DNA of 64,000 nt from Oryctolagus cuniculus (lineage: Eukaryota; Chordata; Mammalia; Lagomorpha; Leporidae), in the NCBI RefSeq assembly GCF_964237555.1, contig NC_091442.1:63028011-63092010 (forward strand), read 5' to 3'. Position numbers and translations under genes: made by a program. Position 1 is the stretch's first letter, and every line of letters starts with the position of its first letter. Below, one piece after another: positions 24,555 through 36,689 of this stretch. Below the pieces are notes generated by a model, which was given only the letters and a program-made list of their open reading frames with translations, did no database searches and was not told the DNA's origin.

Positions 24555-24875
24555 AAATAGGCTAATCCTCCACCTTGCGGTGCCGGCATACCGGGTTCTA
24601 GTCCCGGTCGGGGCGCCGGATTCTGTCCCGGTTGCCCCTCTTCCAGGCCAGCTCTCTGCTGTGGCCCAGGAGTGCAGTGGAGGATGGCCCAAGTCCTTGG
24701 GCCCTGCACCCCATGGGAGACCAGGATAAGTACCTGGCTCCTGCCATCGGATCAGCGCGGTGCACCGGCCGCAGCGGCCATTGGAGGGTGAACCAACGGC
24801 AAAGGAAGTCCTTTCTCTCTGTCTCTCTCTCTCCCTGTCCATTCTGCCTGTCAAAAAAGAAAAAAAAAAAAGAAA
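24555..24875 (+). mobile_element. Young CSINE, 5'-truncated
   Basis: It starts at AGGCTAATCCTCCACCTTGC, missing the first ~20 bp of the head. It keeps the B box GGTTCTAGTCC and runs with few mismatches to CTGCCTGTC and an A-rich tail with G interruptions. No clear target duplication was found. Confidence 0.92.
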
Positions 24876-25379
24876 AAGAAAATTAAAATTAAGGAATAAA
24901 GGAAATCTAATGGACATAATTGTAGGACTGAAAGCCTGAGAAATTTATGGTTGCTGGACACATACTGAGGAAAATATTAAACACTTCTCCATCAATAATT
25001 ATTGCTTACTACATTTTAAAAGGTAGCATGGAAATGTTAAGTTTGTTGATCAGGTAGGTTCTGAAGATTGAAGGTTGCAGAAGAATATTTAAAATGCCTA
25101 CCATGTGTGGTACAGGAAAATGAATAGTTGGCAAACCTTGTTTTCAGTGGGGATAAGACCGTCTTGTTTGTGAGGATGTTGGTAAATGAAGCATATAATG
25201 CAAATGGCATTCAGTTGACAAAGCATTGTGATAAGAGACTCAGAGTATAAAACCCTGAATGCACGTTTCCATGTAGAATAATGTTCAGTATCTGCTAATT
25301 TAGTGTCCGTAGTAACTTAGAGACTTCAGCTAGCACAAAAAGAAACGAATGAGCTATAGTTGCACTATTTATGTGTCTA

Positions 25380-25738
25380 CAGTTTTTATTTATTTTATTT
25401 ACTTGAAAGGTATAGCGATAGAGAGAGAAAGAGTGAGAGAGGGAACAAATTGGAGAGAGAGACAGACAGAGAGAGAATCTTCTATCTGCTGGTTCAATAC
25501 CCAAATCCTGCAACAGCCAAGGCTGGGCCAGGCTGAAGCCAGGAGCCAGGAATTCCACATAGATCATCAATGTAGTTGGCAGTGTTTCAAATAGTCAAGC
25601 CATCATCTGCTGCCTTCCAGGGTGCATTAGCAGGAAATCATGTTGAAAGCAGAAACAAGACTCCACCCCGAGTACTCCACATGGGATGAGAGTGTCCTAA
25701 GTAGCAGTTTAACCACAATAACACAACAACTGCCCTGT
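25380..25738 (-). mobile_element. CSINE, diverged
   Basis: TTTATTTATTTTATTTACTTG, a long GAGAGA/GACAGA tract, CTATCTGCTGGTTCAATACCC and a worn head ending ACAACTGCCCTG show minus order. Confidence 0.87.
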
Positions 25739-25832
25739 ATGTCTAATTTTAAGTAGGTAATGGCACATGCACAGACAGAGTGCAAAACAGAACAGCATAG
25801 ATGCTGCAGTCCCTTGTTTAGAAGCATGCCTA

Positions 25833-26496
25833 TGGAAAGCCAAGACACTCTGGCAAAAAAAAAAAAAAAAAACAAAAAACAAAAAACAAACAAACAAACA
25901 AAAAAAAACACCTAAATGAAAGATCTCTGTGAGTGAGATCCCAGTGGAAAGAACAGGTCTTCAAAGAAGGAGGTACCTTTCTCTGAAGGGAGGAGAGAAC
26001 TTCCACTTTGACTACGACCTTGTCTAAATAAGATAAGAGTCGGAGAACTCAAGGGGCTTCCATAGCCTTGGAAACTCATGACTGGAGCATAGAGAGATTA
26101 CTGATGCCATAAACAGGAGTGTCATTTTGTAAAGTCAACAACAGGAGTCACTGTGCACTTACCCCTCATGTAGGATCTCTGTCCTTAATGTGCTGTACAT
26201 TGAGACTTAATGCTATAACGAGTACTCAAACAGTATTTTTCACTTTGTGTTTCTGTGGGTGCAAACTGTTGAAATCTTTACTTAATGTGTACTAAACTGA
26301 TCTGCTGTATATATAGAAAATTGAAAATGAATCTTGATATGAATAGAAGGGGAGAGAGAGCGGGAAAGGGGAGGGTTGCAGGTGGGAGGGAAGTCATCAG
26401 CGGGGGGGGGGGAGAGCCAATGTAGTCCATAAGCTGTACTTTGGAAATTTATATTCATTAAATAAAAGTTAAAAAAATAAAAAAAATAAAAAAAAG
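25833..26496 (+). mobile_element. 5'-truncated rabbit L1 insertion with 14-bp duplication
   Basis: The 14-bp word TAGAAGCATGCCTA brackets the element (25819-25832 and 26497-26510). The 664-bp body is the L1 3' UTR in sense orientation, with an internal A/C-rich tract at 25856-25912, a G-run at 26403-26412, ATTAAATAAAAG and an A-rich tail. The perfect duplication indicates a young insertion. It has no coding capacity. Confidence 0.95.
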
Positions 26497-26510
26497 TAGA
26501 AGCATGCCTA

Positions 26511-27204
26511 GGAGATTTTTCTTACAATACTTTCTGTAAGTATTTTTTGAATATAGTGTTTGTATTTCAATATAAGTATTTTCTGAATATAGTGTTTGCT
26601 ATTACATGACAGAAAAGTCTGTTAGATTTAAATAAATTGCCTATCAAACATGAAAATAAATTAGTCAAGCAATGGTGAATATAAAAGAGCTGAAGTGAGT
26701 GTAATTAGCTTTGTGTTCCATTGTGAGATTCAAAAGTCTTCCAAATTATCGTGATGATAGAAATATTTAAAAAAAGACCTTGCTTATTTTCTCCAAAGCA
26801 AGGTAGAAGCAAAGATACCAAATAAATGAGCGCTACATTAACACATCTAAATAACCTTAGTTATTACCTAACTAGCAATTATGAAATTATCTCTCAGAGA
26901 AAATAAGTATTAATTAATTTACTTGTTGAACTTTTCATAAATAAAGGCAGGAGTAAAAGCCACAATGGCATATGAGTATTTGTCAAAAGAGATGCCAAAA
27001 GTAGACTGTAAGGAACTCAATTACCTTATTAAATCTAAGTAAGAAGTGATCAAGTAATTATGTTTATAGAGGAATAAGGTCTTTTCTATTGCAATAATTA
27101 CTTTCTCTATCTATTCTTGGACATCTACACTGTTTCCATTGATTGAATTTGGTTACATAGAGCATACAAGATCACAGATTATGTTTTTCATGATTTAAAT
27201 AGTT
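26511..27204. other. Unassigned AT-rich sequence
   Basis: A short local repeat (AGTATTTT.TGAATATAGTGTTTG twice near 26537-26595) is present. Nothing else is recognisable. Confidence 0.5.
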
Positions 27205-27221
27205 AAAAATAAATAGCTCCC

Positions 27222-27575
27222 GGGCCGGCACCGCGGCTCATTAGGCTAATCCTCCACCTTGAGGAGCCGGCACACTGGGTTCTAGTCCCGGTTGGGGTGC
27301 CGGATTCTGTCCCAGTTGCCCCTCTTCCAGGCCAGCTCTCTGCTGTGGCCAGGGAGTGCAGTGGAGGATGGCCCAAGTCCTTGAGCCCTGCACCCCATGG
27401 GAGACCAGGGTAAGTACCTGGCTCCTGCCATTGGATCAGCGTGGTGCGCAGGCCACAGTGTGCCGGCCTCGGCGGCCATGGGAGGGTGAACCAACGGCAA
27501 AGGAAGACCTTTCTCTCTGTCTCTCTCTCTCACTGTCCACTCTGCCTGTCAAAATAAATAAATAAATAAATAAAT
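27222..27575 (+). mobile_element. Young CSINE abutting an L1, shared duplication
   Basis: The copy is full length from GGGCCGGCACCGCGGCTCA through B box GGTTCTAGTCC to CTGCCTGTC and an (AAAT)n tail. AAATAAATAGCTCCC flanks it (within 27205-27221 and 27576-27590). The L1 5' junction lies immediately after the right copy. Confidence 0.95.
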
Positions 27576-27590
27576 AAATAAATAGCTCCC

Positions 27591-28077
27591 CAGGCCATCA
27601 AGGAGGGAGGCACCTTTCTCTGAAGGGAGGAAGGAACCTCCACTGTGATAGGGCCTTGACTAAACAAGTTCAGAGTTGGTGAACTCAAGGGGCTTCCATA
27701 GCCTAGACAGCTCATACCAAGAGTCTCGGGTGATTGCTGATGTCATAAATAAGAGTGCCAATTGTTAAATCAACAACGGGAGTCACTGGGTACAGGTCCT
27801 TAATGTGTTTTACTATGAAACTTAAAAACAACACTACTAGTCGAACAATGCCCTATACCTTGTGCGGTTGTGTGAGTGCAGCCTGTTGAAATCCTTGTTT
27901 AGTGTATACTAAGTTGATCTTCTGTATATGAAGGTAATTGAAAATGAAACTCGATGAAGAGCGGGATGGGAGAGGGAGTGGGAGAGGGGAGGACCACGGG
28001 AGGGAGGGAGGTTGGAGGGGGAGCCACAACAATACAAAAGTTGCACTTTGTAAATTCACATTTATTAAATAAAAATA
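27591..28077 (+). mobile_element. 5'-truncated rabbit L1 insertion
   Basis: It begins at CAGGCCATCAAGGAGGG within the L1 3' UTR and ends with ATTAAATAAAAATAAA. AAATAAATAGTTCCC follows at 28078-28092. This matches, with one C/T difference, the word before the L1 and before the adjacent CSINE, so it is the L1's own duplication. The subfamily matches the L1 end at 1-233. Confidence 0.93.
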
Positions 28078-28092
28078 AAATAAATAGTTCCC

Positions 28093-28660
28093 ATAATTTT
28101 GAAATATATTACTATAATATAAGTAATCCTTCTTTCTCAGAAAATTCAGGACTTTTTTTGGTGGCTTCAAGCATAATATAAAATGGTCCCATTAGTTTCA
28201 GACCAGTTGTCAAATGAGAAACATTAAAGTAGTAGGAATGGACTCATGTGACTTATAGAATGTTGATAATATAATTTACTTTCTACTCATCCAAATGTAT
28301 CTACCATTGAAAAACAAAGAAGAGATTAAGGAACATGTCCTTGGAACTCTAGAGAGAGAAAGGAAACATTTGGAAAATAAGCAGAATTAGGGAGTAGCTG
28401 ACAGAAATTAGAAGGACGATTTTATGTAACTTTCAGGTTGCAAAAAGGATGCACTTAAAAAGTGCATATAAATGTTGAGAAAAAAATTACAAAATAAATT
28501 TGTTGAAATTCTCTTAAGAAACCAATTTTTAAATTCATGTTCATATATAATAACAATTAATTTAGCTTCAAATATTCTATTTTACCGTGATTTGTGAAGA
28601 AGTGTTTGCAATAATATGATATTTTGCTATTTACATTTTGAAAATAGAATAAGTCAATGA
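28093..28660. other. Unassigned AT-rich sequence
   Basis: No repeat or gene is recognised. Confidence 0.45.
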
Positions 28661-28679
28661 CTAAGTCATTGTTTATTTT

Positions 28680-28785
28680 GGTAGGGAGGGAGGGAGGAAA
28701 GGGAAAAAGGGTAAAAAAAGAAGGATGGAGGGAAGGTAGGAAAGAAAAAAATGAAAGGGAGAGAAGGAAGAAGGAAGGAGGGAAA
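28680..28785. repeat. Purine-rich low-complexity tract
   Basis: GGGAGGGAGG, GAAGGAAGAAGG and AAAGAAAAAAATG runs cover about 100 bp. The following AT-rich end (to ~28900) resembles an old L1 3' UTR, but the match is weak. Confidence 0.75.
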
Positions 28786-28934
28786 TATCATTATAGTTAT
28801 AGAACTGTATCTATGAATTACCTTAAATCTATTGTCTTTGCATTAATTTTACATCAAGAAGATACTTGTCAAAATCACTCAACTAATTACAAATTAAATA
28901 TTAATAGCAGTAATCCATAAACCACCGCCACTTC

Positions 28935-29288
28935 TTTTTTCTTTAAAGATTTATGTATTTATTTATTTGACAGGTAGAGTTACAGAGACGGAGAGACGGA
29001 GAGAAAGGTCTTCCATCCTCTGGTTCACTCCCCTGATGGCCACAACAGCCAGAACTGAGCTGATCCAAAGTCAGGAGCCAGGAGCTTCTTCCAGTTCTCT
29101 CATGTCCTTCTTCCAGGTCTCCCAAGTGGGTGCAGGGGCCCAAGGATTTGGGCCATCTTCTGCTGCTTTCCCAGGCCATAGCAGAGAGCTGGATCAGAAG
29201 AGGAGCAACACTGACAAGAATCAGTATCTATATGGGATGCTGGCACCACAGGTGGAGGCTTAGCCCACTTCACTACAGCCCTGGCCCA
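28935..29288 (-). mobile_element. CSINE, diverged
   Basis: TAAAGATTTATGTATTTATTT, GACAGGTAGAGTTACAGAGACGG, CTTCCATCCTCTGGTTCACTCCC and a head ending CACTACAGCCCTGGCCC are present. A ~20-bp internal duplication (CTTCTTCCAG...TCTC twice near 29086-29120) is specific to this copy. Confidence 0.9.
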
Positions 29289-29289
29289 C

Positions 29290-30403
29290 TCTGCCATTTC
29301 TTGAGTCTGAAAATTTGATGTTCATTTTTAGCTAAGGTTTTTTTTTCATGTAAGATATATATTTTAAATGCTTCATATCATGACTTGATTTTAGTTATAA
29401 ATATTCTAGATTTTATGTTGCTAATTTTAAATTTGCTGTTGCTTTCATTATTTTTAATTTTTAATCTGTATTAACTTGCTGGGGTGCACAAGTTCATGGA
29501 GAGAAAGGACATGGAAACCCTTTTTCCGAACAGTGCCACCAGGCTAACCTAACGTGTTTTCTTTATTGATAAGGATTACAACAGTCTACAGTGTCTGTGC
29601 ATGTTCGTATAACTCTAAAGTTTCTCTAAAACATGTTTAGCAAGACAGACAAGCATGTCTGGGAAAGCAGCTGCATGTCCTTATGAAGCCAATGTTCCCA
29701 GAAGGGCTCAATGCTCTTCTTGATAGTAGGTCATAAACTATCCTTAATCAGTCCCTATAGTCACACTCTGTGCTCTAGGGAGAAAATACCTTCACTAGGA
29801 GTTCATTGACAGAAATCTTATTCTCCACAATAACTCTCTTTATAAAGTTTATATGCTTGTATCTTCTTTTTTTCACTTTTCATTTCTAAATATTTGCCTT
29901 CTCAAACATTTGCAACAAAGCAAACAAAATGCTGGAGATTCCCTTTATAAATATTATTTTTAGCTGATAGCATTGCAAATCAAAGCAATATAGATGGACT
30001 ATGGCTTAATGCAGATTTAAGGGTCTCTATTTTAAAATACTGCACTATTTAATCATTCTCCATATGAAATTTATTGTGATTTATCATCATTTTTGTTTGT
30101 TTTTTTTTTCTGAGTTCTTTTATATTTCTGTATGTTGTGCAATCATTAGAGATACAAATTCAGATTTTTTATTAAGTAAGCAAAATATTTCAGAGTATAT
30201 TTTGAGAGCATGCAATCATATCTGTCTCATTATTTATTTTAAAAAAATTTTATGTGAAGACCTTGTATCTTCTTGATATTTATTAAATATACACTGTGTT
30301 GCTATAAGTATAATGCTCTTTTTATAGCTCTTTTCTTATATTTGCTCTGACAAAACTATGCAATTAAAAGTCATAGTCCTTAAAATAACTACAATAAGCT
30401 ATT
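29290..30403. other. Unassigned sequence
   Basis: 29480-29800 is less AT-rich than its surroundings and could be an old unrecognised repeat or a conserved non-coding block. The rest is AT-rich. No splice-bounded open frame stood out. Confidence 0.4.
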
Positions 30404-30415
30404 AAGAATAATGAG

Positions 30416-30745
30416 GCTGGCTCCGCAGCTCAACAGGCTAATCCTTCGCCTTGCGGCACTGGCACACCGGGTTCTAGTCCCAGTCGGGGACCTCTTCCAG
30501 GCCAGCTCTCTGCTGTGACCAGGGAGTGTAGTGGAGGATGGCCCAAGTGCTTGGGCCCTGCACCCCATGGGAGACCAGGATAAACACCTGGTTCCTGCCT
30601 TCTGATCAGCGCGGTGCGCCCGCTGCAGCGCACCAGCCGCAGCGGCCATTGGAGGGTGAACCAAGGGCAAAAGGAAGACCTTTCTCTCTGTCTCTCTCTC
30701 TCTCGCTGTCCACTCTGCCTGTCAAAAAAAAAAAAAAAAAAAAAA
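30416..30745 (+). mobile_element. Young CSINE with 12-bp duplication and internal deletion
   Basis: AAGAATAATGAG flanks it (30404-30415 and 30746-30757). Relative to the copy at 33897, the stretch between CAGTCGGGG and CCTCTTCCAG lacks about 25 bp. The B box upstream of the gap is intact. The tail is a pure A-run of more than 20. Confidence 0.96.
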
Positions 30746-30819
30746 AAGAATAATGAGTAATCTAGTTACTACTAATCTACTCGATTTTTATGAGATCAAC
30801 TTTTTTAGATTCTATTTAT

Positions 30820-31340
30820 GAAAGAAAGTCAACGACAAATGCTGGTTAGGTAAAGGAGAAAAGAGTACCCTAATGCACCACTGATGGGAATGCAAATTGG
30901 TAGAACTATTATGGAAAATCCTATGGAGATTCCTCAGAAAACTAAAAATGGACACAAAATATGTCCACCTCTCCCACTTCTGGGAATAAATCTAGAGGAG
31001 CTGAAATCAACATATGAAAGAGACACCTACATGCTCTTTCATGCTAACAGCAGCTCAATGCACAATAACAAAGATAGATGTCCAGCAACTTAAATATCCA
31101 TCAACTGATGATGGGATGAAGAAAATGAGGTACACACAGAGGATGGACTATTGAGAAGCCATAGAAACAATGAAATCTGACATTTGCAACAAATGGATGA
31201 AACTGGAAATCATTATGCTAAGTGAAATGAGCCAGACCCAGAAAGAAAAATGTTCCATGTGTTCTCTTACTTGTGGACATTAATATGCAGGAAGGATAAA
31301 AGTTGTGAGCATATGTTATCATCTGATATATAGATATAAA
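30820..31340 (+). mobile_element. Old L1 ORF2 end and 3' UTR
   Basis: CACTGATGGGAATGCAAATTG, CCTATGGAGATTCCTCAGAAA, GGATGAAACTGGAAATCATTA and AGTGAAATGAGCCAGACCCAG are hallmark words of the L1 3' region. The reading frame is broken. Confidence 0.85.
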
Positions 31341-31679
31341 TATTATTTCACTGAATCATACCGTGTATTTTCTTTCCCACATTTTGCTCATTGCCATGAA
31401 TTCCTCATTTGATGATATTAATATCTCTGTTTTCAAGAAAAAATTGTATATATGTATATATATAATGTCTACATATAAAGTAAATGTAGCTAAACTGTTA
31501 ACTTATAAAATCCTCCAAAACTATACTTTGTTAAAAAAAAAAAAGGAGATCATTCAGTATTTGTCTTTCTATGCCTGCCTTACTTCATTTATCATATTAT
31601 CCTCTAGGTTGTCTGATACTATTGCAAATGGCAGGATTTCATCAAATTTTATGGCTGAATTGTATAAATAAACCACATT

Positions 31680-32130
31680 TTCTTTTCCTTTCATTCTATT
31701 CATTCAATATTTAGGCTTATTACATACTTTGATTAATAAATCTGGGAGTGCAGGTATCTCTTTTATATGCTGATTTTACTTCCATTGGATGCATGGTGGT
31801 AAGTTTGCTGTATCTAATCACAGTTCTATATTTAATATTTTAGGAACCTCCACACTGTTACTCATAATGATTGTACTAATTTACATTCTTACCTACAATG
31901 TGTAAGAAATTGTTTTTCCCAAAATCCTGGCCAGCATATATTATTTTTTTGTTTTTTGGTAATTGTCATGGTTTCTGGAGTGATGTAATATCTCATTATG
32001 TTTTTCATTTGTAATTCCCTGATGACTAATGATATTGAGCATTTTTTTCATAAGCCTCTTGGCCATTTGTATATCTTCTTTTGAGAATATTCTATTTAGA
32101 TATCTTGTTATTCTTTAGAAATGTAGAGAG
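31680..32130 (-). mobile_element. Old L1 3'-end fragment
   Basis: Antisense L1 3' words are present: GGAACCTCCACACTGTTACTC, TAATTTACATTCTTACC, CTGGCCAGCATATATTA and CCTGATGACTAATGATATTG. Decayed. Confidence 0.78.
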
Positions 32131-32299
32131 AAAATGTAATTCTCTGTTCTCACCACAAAAATACTGTGAGGTAACACATTGGTTATACAACTAGATTTAA
32201 CCCTTCCACAATATATGTTTACTTCAAAGCCTCTTACTGGTCATGGTAAATTCAACTGACAATTATCTCCAACAATTTAAGAAAAAATGAAGGATAATA

Positions 32300-32632
32300 T
32301 GGGGCTGGTAATGTGGCTTAATGGGTAAAGCTGCCGCCTACAACACTGGCATCCCTATGGGTGCCAGTTCATATCCTGGATGCTCCACTTCAAACCCAGC
32401 TCCCTGCTAATGGCCTGGGAAAAGCAGCAGAAGACGGCCCAAGTGTTCTTGCTCCTGCACCCATGTGGGAGACCCAGTTGAAACTCCTGGATCTTGGCTT
32501 CAGTCTGGCCCAGCCCTGGTTGTTGTGGCCATTTGCAGAATGAACCAGTGAATGAAAGATCTCTCTCTCTCTGACTCCCTCGCTCTCTGTAAACTCTATG
32601 TTTCAAATTTATAAGTAAATCTTTTCAAAAAA
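32300..32632 (+). mobile_element. CSINE, intermediate age
   Basis: The head GGGGCTGGTAATGTGGC, CATGTGGGAGACCCAGTTG, AATGAACCAGTGAATG, TCTCTCTCTCTCTGACTC and an ATAAGTAAATCTTTTC tail are in plus order. Confidence 0.9.
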
Positions 32633-32639
32633 GAATAAT

Positions 32640-33883
32640 GAGTCAAAAACCATGCAGCCATTTTCTCATTACTTATGATTGTTTTCTCCCTGATCCAGGC
32701 TTTCCTGGTACAACATTTGCCAAATATTCAAATTGTAATAGGTAATGGTACATTTAACTTCTTCTGTTTATAGGATCTCAAGTGAGAACTAGTTGGAAAA
32801 ATGTTTTAATGGATGAATGTTAAATATACAAATAAAAATACAAGGAAATCTTTGATAATGGTGTATGTTCATTAAATAATTTAATTGATAATTCAGCACA
32901 TGGGCGCACTTTGCTTGTCGCTTGCTATAATTAGCACTTAAGGCATTGGATGATTCGAAGATAGCAAACAATAATAAATTAAAAAATTTGCACTGTGGTT
33001 CCTAAGCCAAGTTGATATTTATGCTAGTGGACACAAGTTGTGTAGAAGTTGAAACAGAGATTGAATAATTACATCTTAATTGACAGATGGTGGAAATTGA
33101 GTTAAAGAACTATGCTTTACTGTCCTCCATTCCTTGAACAGAAGGAAAGAATAAATATTTTGAAGATGAAGATAACAAGTAACTGAGTCACTTTTGAATT
33201 TCTACCAGTCCACATTTCACTTTTGAAATACAAGTATTTTTTACTTCCTCAGTAGAAAGAAATTCGGATTTTGTTTTCTCAGACCCAAAGTTACCTAAAA
33301 TTTAGGCAAACTCTTAGTTACTTGACATTTTCAAAGCGATTGCAATTTGTTTGTCAAATCCATATTTGTTGTAAAAGTTGGGGAAAGTTGTTCAGCTCTG
33401 ATCTCTAGTGATATTATAGCAAAATAATCAGCAGTTGTCATTAGGTCTACAATTAAAGTACACATTATACATTAGTGTAATGAGATTGGAGTGCTTGGGA
33501 AATATTTAAATCACAACTCATTATTAAAAGTTGAGTTATCTTAGGAAAACAGATTTTTTTGTATTATGGTTTTTATTTTTAGGTAGACAATATAGTGTAC
33601 TACTTTACTTCAGAGACTTTAGAAGCATACGGTATGAATTCACCTCCTACTGTTAGTTTTGTAAGCTTCAGCAAGGTACTCTCCTCTCAAGGAACAGAAA
33701 AGAAAGCAATTTTTTTTTGCCTCATTCATGTGCAGCCCTCCTACAGCTGGTTTGTACTGGAAAAAGGGAAAAATATTTTCAACCAACCTTGTGGTCTTGA
33801 TGATTAATTCTACTCTGAACTTAAATACTGAACACAGACTGCTTTTGCGGACATAAAGTGGACTTCTTGTTTTTTAATACATT
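32640..33883. other. Unassigned AT-rich sequence
   Basis: No repeat family or gene recognised. The 70-codon frame 33595-33807 has no recognisable domain. Confidence 0.45.
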
Positions 33884-33896
33884 AAAAGTTAATCAC

Positions 33897-34239
33897 GGCC
33901 GGTGCAGCAGCTCACTAGGCTAATCCTCTGCCTTGCGGCGCCAGCACACCGGGTTCTAGTCCTGGTCGGGGCGCCGGATTCTGTCCTGGTTGCCCCTCTT
34001 CCAGGCCAGCTCTCTGCTGTGGCCAGGGAATGCAGTGGAGGATGGCCCAAGTACTTGGGCCCTGCACCCCATGGGAGACCAGGAGAAGTACCTGGCTCCT
34101 GGCTTTGGATCAGCGTGGTACGCCGGCCGCAGCGCGCCAGCTGTGGCGGCCATTGGAGGGTGAACCAAGGGCAAAAGGAAGACCTTTCTCTCTGTCTCTC
34201 TCTCTCACTATCCACTCTGCCTGTCCAAAAAAAAAAAAA
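33897..34239 (+). mobile_element. Young CSINE with 13-bp duplication
   Basis: AAAAGTTAATCAC flanks it perfectly (33884-33896 and 34240-34252). The tRNA-like head with A-box-like GGCTAATCC context, B box GGTTCTAGTCC, body, (TC)n and poly(A) are all intact. It is a good reference for the younger subfamily here. Confidence 0.97.
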
Positions 34240-34471
34240 AAAAGTTAATCACAAAAGACGTGAAGCATTCTCCTTGTACCATTAAATGCGGAGATAAAGC
34301 TAAACGAATTAGTGCACTTAAAGGCACAGTATAAACAAAAGTAAATCAGTTTATGATAATATGCCATTATTCTGGATGTATGCAGTAAGAGCTCATTTAT
34401 GTTTTAAGTGTATAGTCACTGCATGAGGACTCTTCCAATCCACTGTTGATATTTAACTTTACAGAATGAAA

Positions 34472-34652
34472 CTTGCTTGGGCCCCTGCACCCGCATGGGA
34501 GACCAGGAGGAAGCACCTGGCTCCTGGCTTTGGATCAGTGTAGTTCCAGCCATTGCGGCCATTTGGGGAGTGAGCCAAAGGATGGAACACCTTTCTTTCT
34601 GTCTCTCCCTCTCACTGTCTATAACTCTACCTGTCAAATAAATAAATAAATG
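34472..34652 (+). mobile_element. CSINE, 5'-truncated
   Basis: It starts mid-body at TGCTTGGGCCCCTGCACC and runs to ACTCTACCTGTCAAATAAATAAAT. The 5' half is absent. Confidence 0.9.
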
Positions 34653-34654
34653 AA

Positions 34655-35890
34655 AAGTGTAAAGGGACTCTATTCTCTTCCTTTAACATTGCTTCCTAAC
34701 ATTCCTATTTTCTTTCCAACTAAAACTATCTCATGATAATTGTCTTAAAATAGACATGATCACTACATGTTGCATTCCTATAACCAAAATAACAATAACA
34801 TTAACATTTAATACAATAAATGGGTTAAAATGCCAGAGGATTCTGTGTGAAGCAAATACTTGGTATTCAGAATAGCTGAAACAAGTCTCCGTTGCTCACC
34901 AACTACAACACAGTTTACCACAGCAAGTCGCTGTTCAATGTGACTTTCTGCCATCCCCTACTCACACCCTGTGAAGGAAAAGAACATGTGGATAAAAAGA
35001 AATGGCAGCATGTTCCTCACCTTCAATCAGTATTAAACCATTTACATAGAAACTTAAGGGAGAATTACTAAATAATCAAAACAAAAATCGATTACCCCGA
35101 TGCATCTGATGTTAAATACATGACCACTTATCTGCTATTGTCATTTACTGAATAAATATTCTGTCACTGTCAAGATAGATTATGTCTATGATTTTATAGG
35201 AAACAACAGAAATCAAACATTATTTTCAACTGGATGCATATGGAGATGTTATAAAGAGTAAACAATTTAAAACTTCAGGCAGAGAACGGCACACATTGGA
35301 TTCCCTATATAACAATTCCTTCTTCCTTCATATTCTTGTTTGTATTTACATGGAGGAAGACGCTGCTCTTTGAAATTTACACATCTCCTAGGATATCTAC
35401 AGCACCCAACTGAATGTTTCACCTAGAATATATTCTGTTCTACATGTGATTCTCTTGGATCCATGCCATTTTGGGGGTTCATATTTACAATTTCTATTTT
35501 ATTTTAATTATCTACAGACAACTCAAACAGCAAAGCATGAAATAATGCATATTAATATGATATTCAAGACTATGTGGTAATGTAACCCAAAATGTATTCT
35601 CCTAGTTTTGAAATGTCCAGGACAACTATCTAAACATTAAATATATTCTTCCACAGATCAGAGTAAGCCTGTGCCTTCTTTTCAATGTCCTTCTTAATAC
35701 AAGAAATTTTAGGAAATTGAAAGCTTATGTGAACAAGTATTTCCCCTCTGTATGATACATTTACTATATGATAAAATAATAGCATGTGATGTTTCTCCTG
35801 TGGATTTTCTCATGTTCCCTTGCTGTCAAATATTTATATTGATGAATCACTCCTGTGATATCATTTATATAACTTAAATAATTGTATTAT
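34655..35890. other. Unassigned AT-rich sequence
   Basis: No gene or repeat recognised. Base composition is uniform. Confidence 0.45.
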
Positions 35891-35892
35891 TT

Positions 35893-36665
35893 CATTTTCT
35901 GTTACTATAAAGAAATATCTGAGGCTCCTAAGAGAAGAAAAAAAAAAAAAAAGAGGGGCAAACATTGTGATTAAGCAACATTAGGATACCAGTGTCCTAG
36001 AATAGAGACCTTGGATTGAGTCCCTGCTAGTTTGCCCTTACAATCCAGTTTCCTTACAATGTGCTTGGGAGACAGAATGTGATGGCCCAAGGACTTGAGT
36101 TCTTGCCACCCAAGTGAGAGATCTAAATGGAGTTCTTGTCTCTGGTTTCAGCTTGGCCAGCCCTGCCTGCTGTTGACATTTGGGTAATGAACTAATGGAT
36201 GAAAGATCTCTCTCTCTCTCTCTCTCTCTCTGCCCCCCCCATCCTCTCATGTTGCCTTTCAAATAAATATTTTTAAAAGATGTAAAGATGGTTATGTAGC
36301 ACAAAATTCTGGCATTATTCTGTCATCTTCTTGACTCTAGTGAGGGTGTGATAGTAGATGACATCACAGTGGTAGGAGCACAAGTGGGAGGAAGATATCA
36401 CACAGCAAGACAGCAAACCAGAGAGAGGACAGGATTCTTATAACTTGAGAGCTTTTCTTATAATTGAGAGCTATTTTTATACTTGAGCGCTAACTCAGAG
36501 TCATTGGGAACCGCCTTCATCCCTTCCAAGGATGGTGATCCTGATGACCTAAGGAATCTTACAAGCTCCCCTCAAAGTTTCCTCCATCCTTCACATCACA
36601 CTACTGAGGACTAAGCCTCCAACAGTTGAATTCTTGAAGGACAGCCAATACCCACACCAAAGAAC
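35893..36665 (-). mobile_element. Old MaLR-type LTR (MST/MLT1-like), split by CSINE
   Basis: From the left, TTACTATAAAGAAATATCTGAGGC resembles the antisense end of MaLR LTRs. To the right of the SINE, the order (drug-like CATTATTCTGTCATCTTC, CCGCCTTCATCCC, CTACTGAGGACTAAGCCTCCAACA) follows the antisense MST/MLT1 pattern. Divergence is high, and subfamily assignment needs alignment. Confidence 0.6.
35952..36283 (+). mobile_element. CSINE, diverged, inside an old LTR
   Basis: The head GGGGCAAACATTGTGATTAAG, GAGTTCTTGCCACCCAAGTG, (TC)n at 36207-36231 and TTTCAAATAAATATTTTT tail are in plus order. Confidence 0.86.
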
Positions 36666-36689
36666 CAACTATGAAAATACTGTAAAATA

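Noticed and set aside
33897..33970. tRNA-like sequence with B box GGTTCTAGTCC
   Set aside because: It is the tRNA-derived head of a CSINE and does not fold into an intact tRNA. It recurs at other SINE copies.
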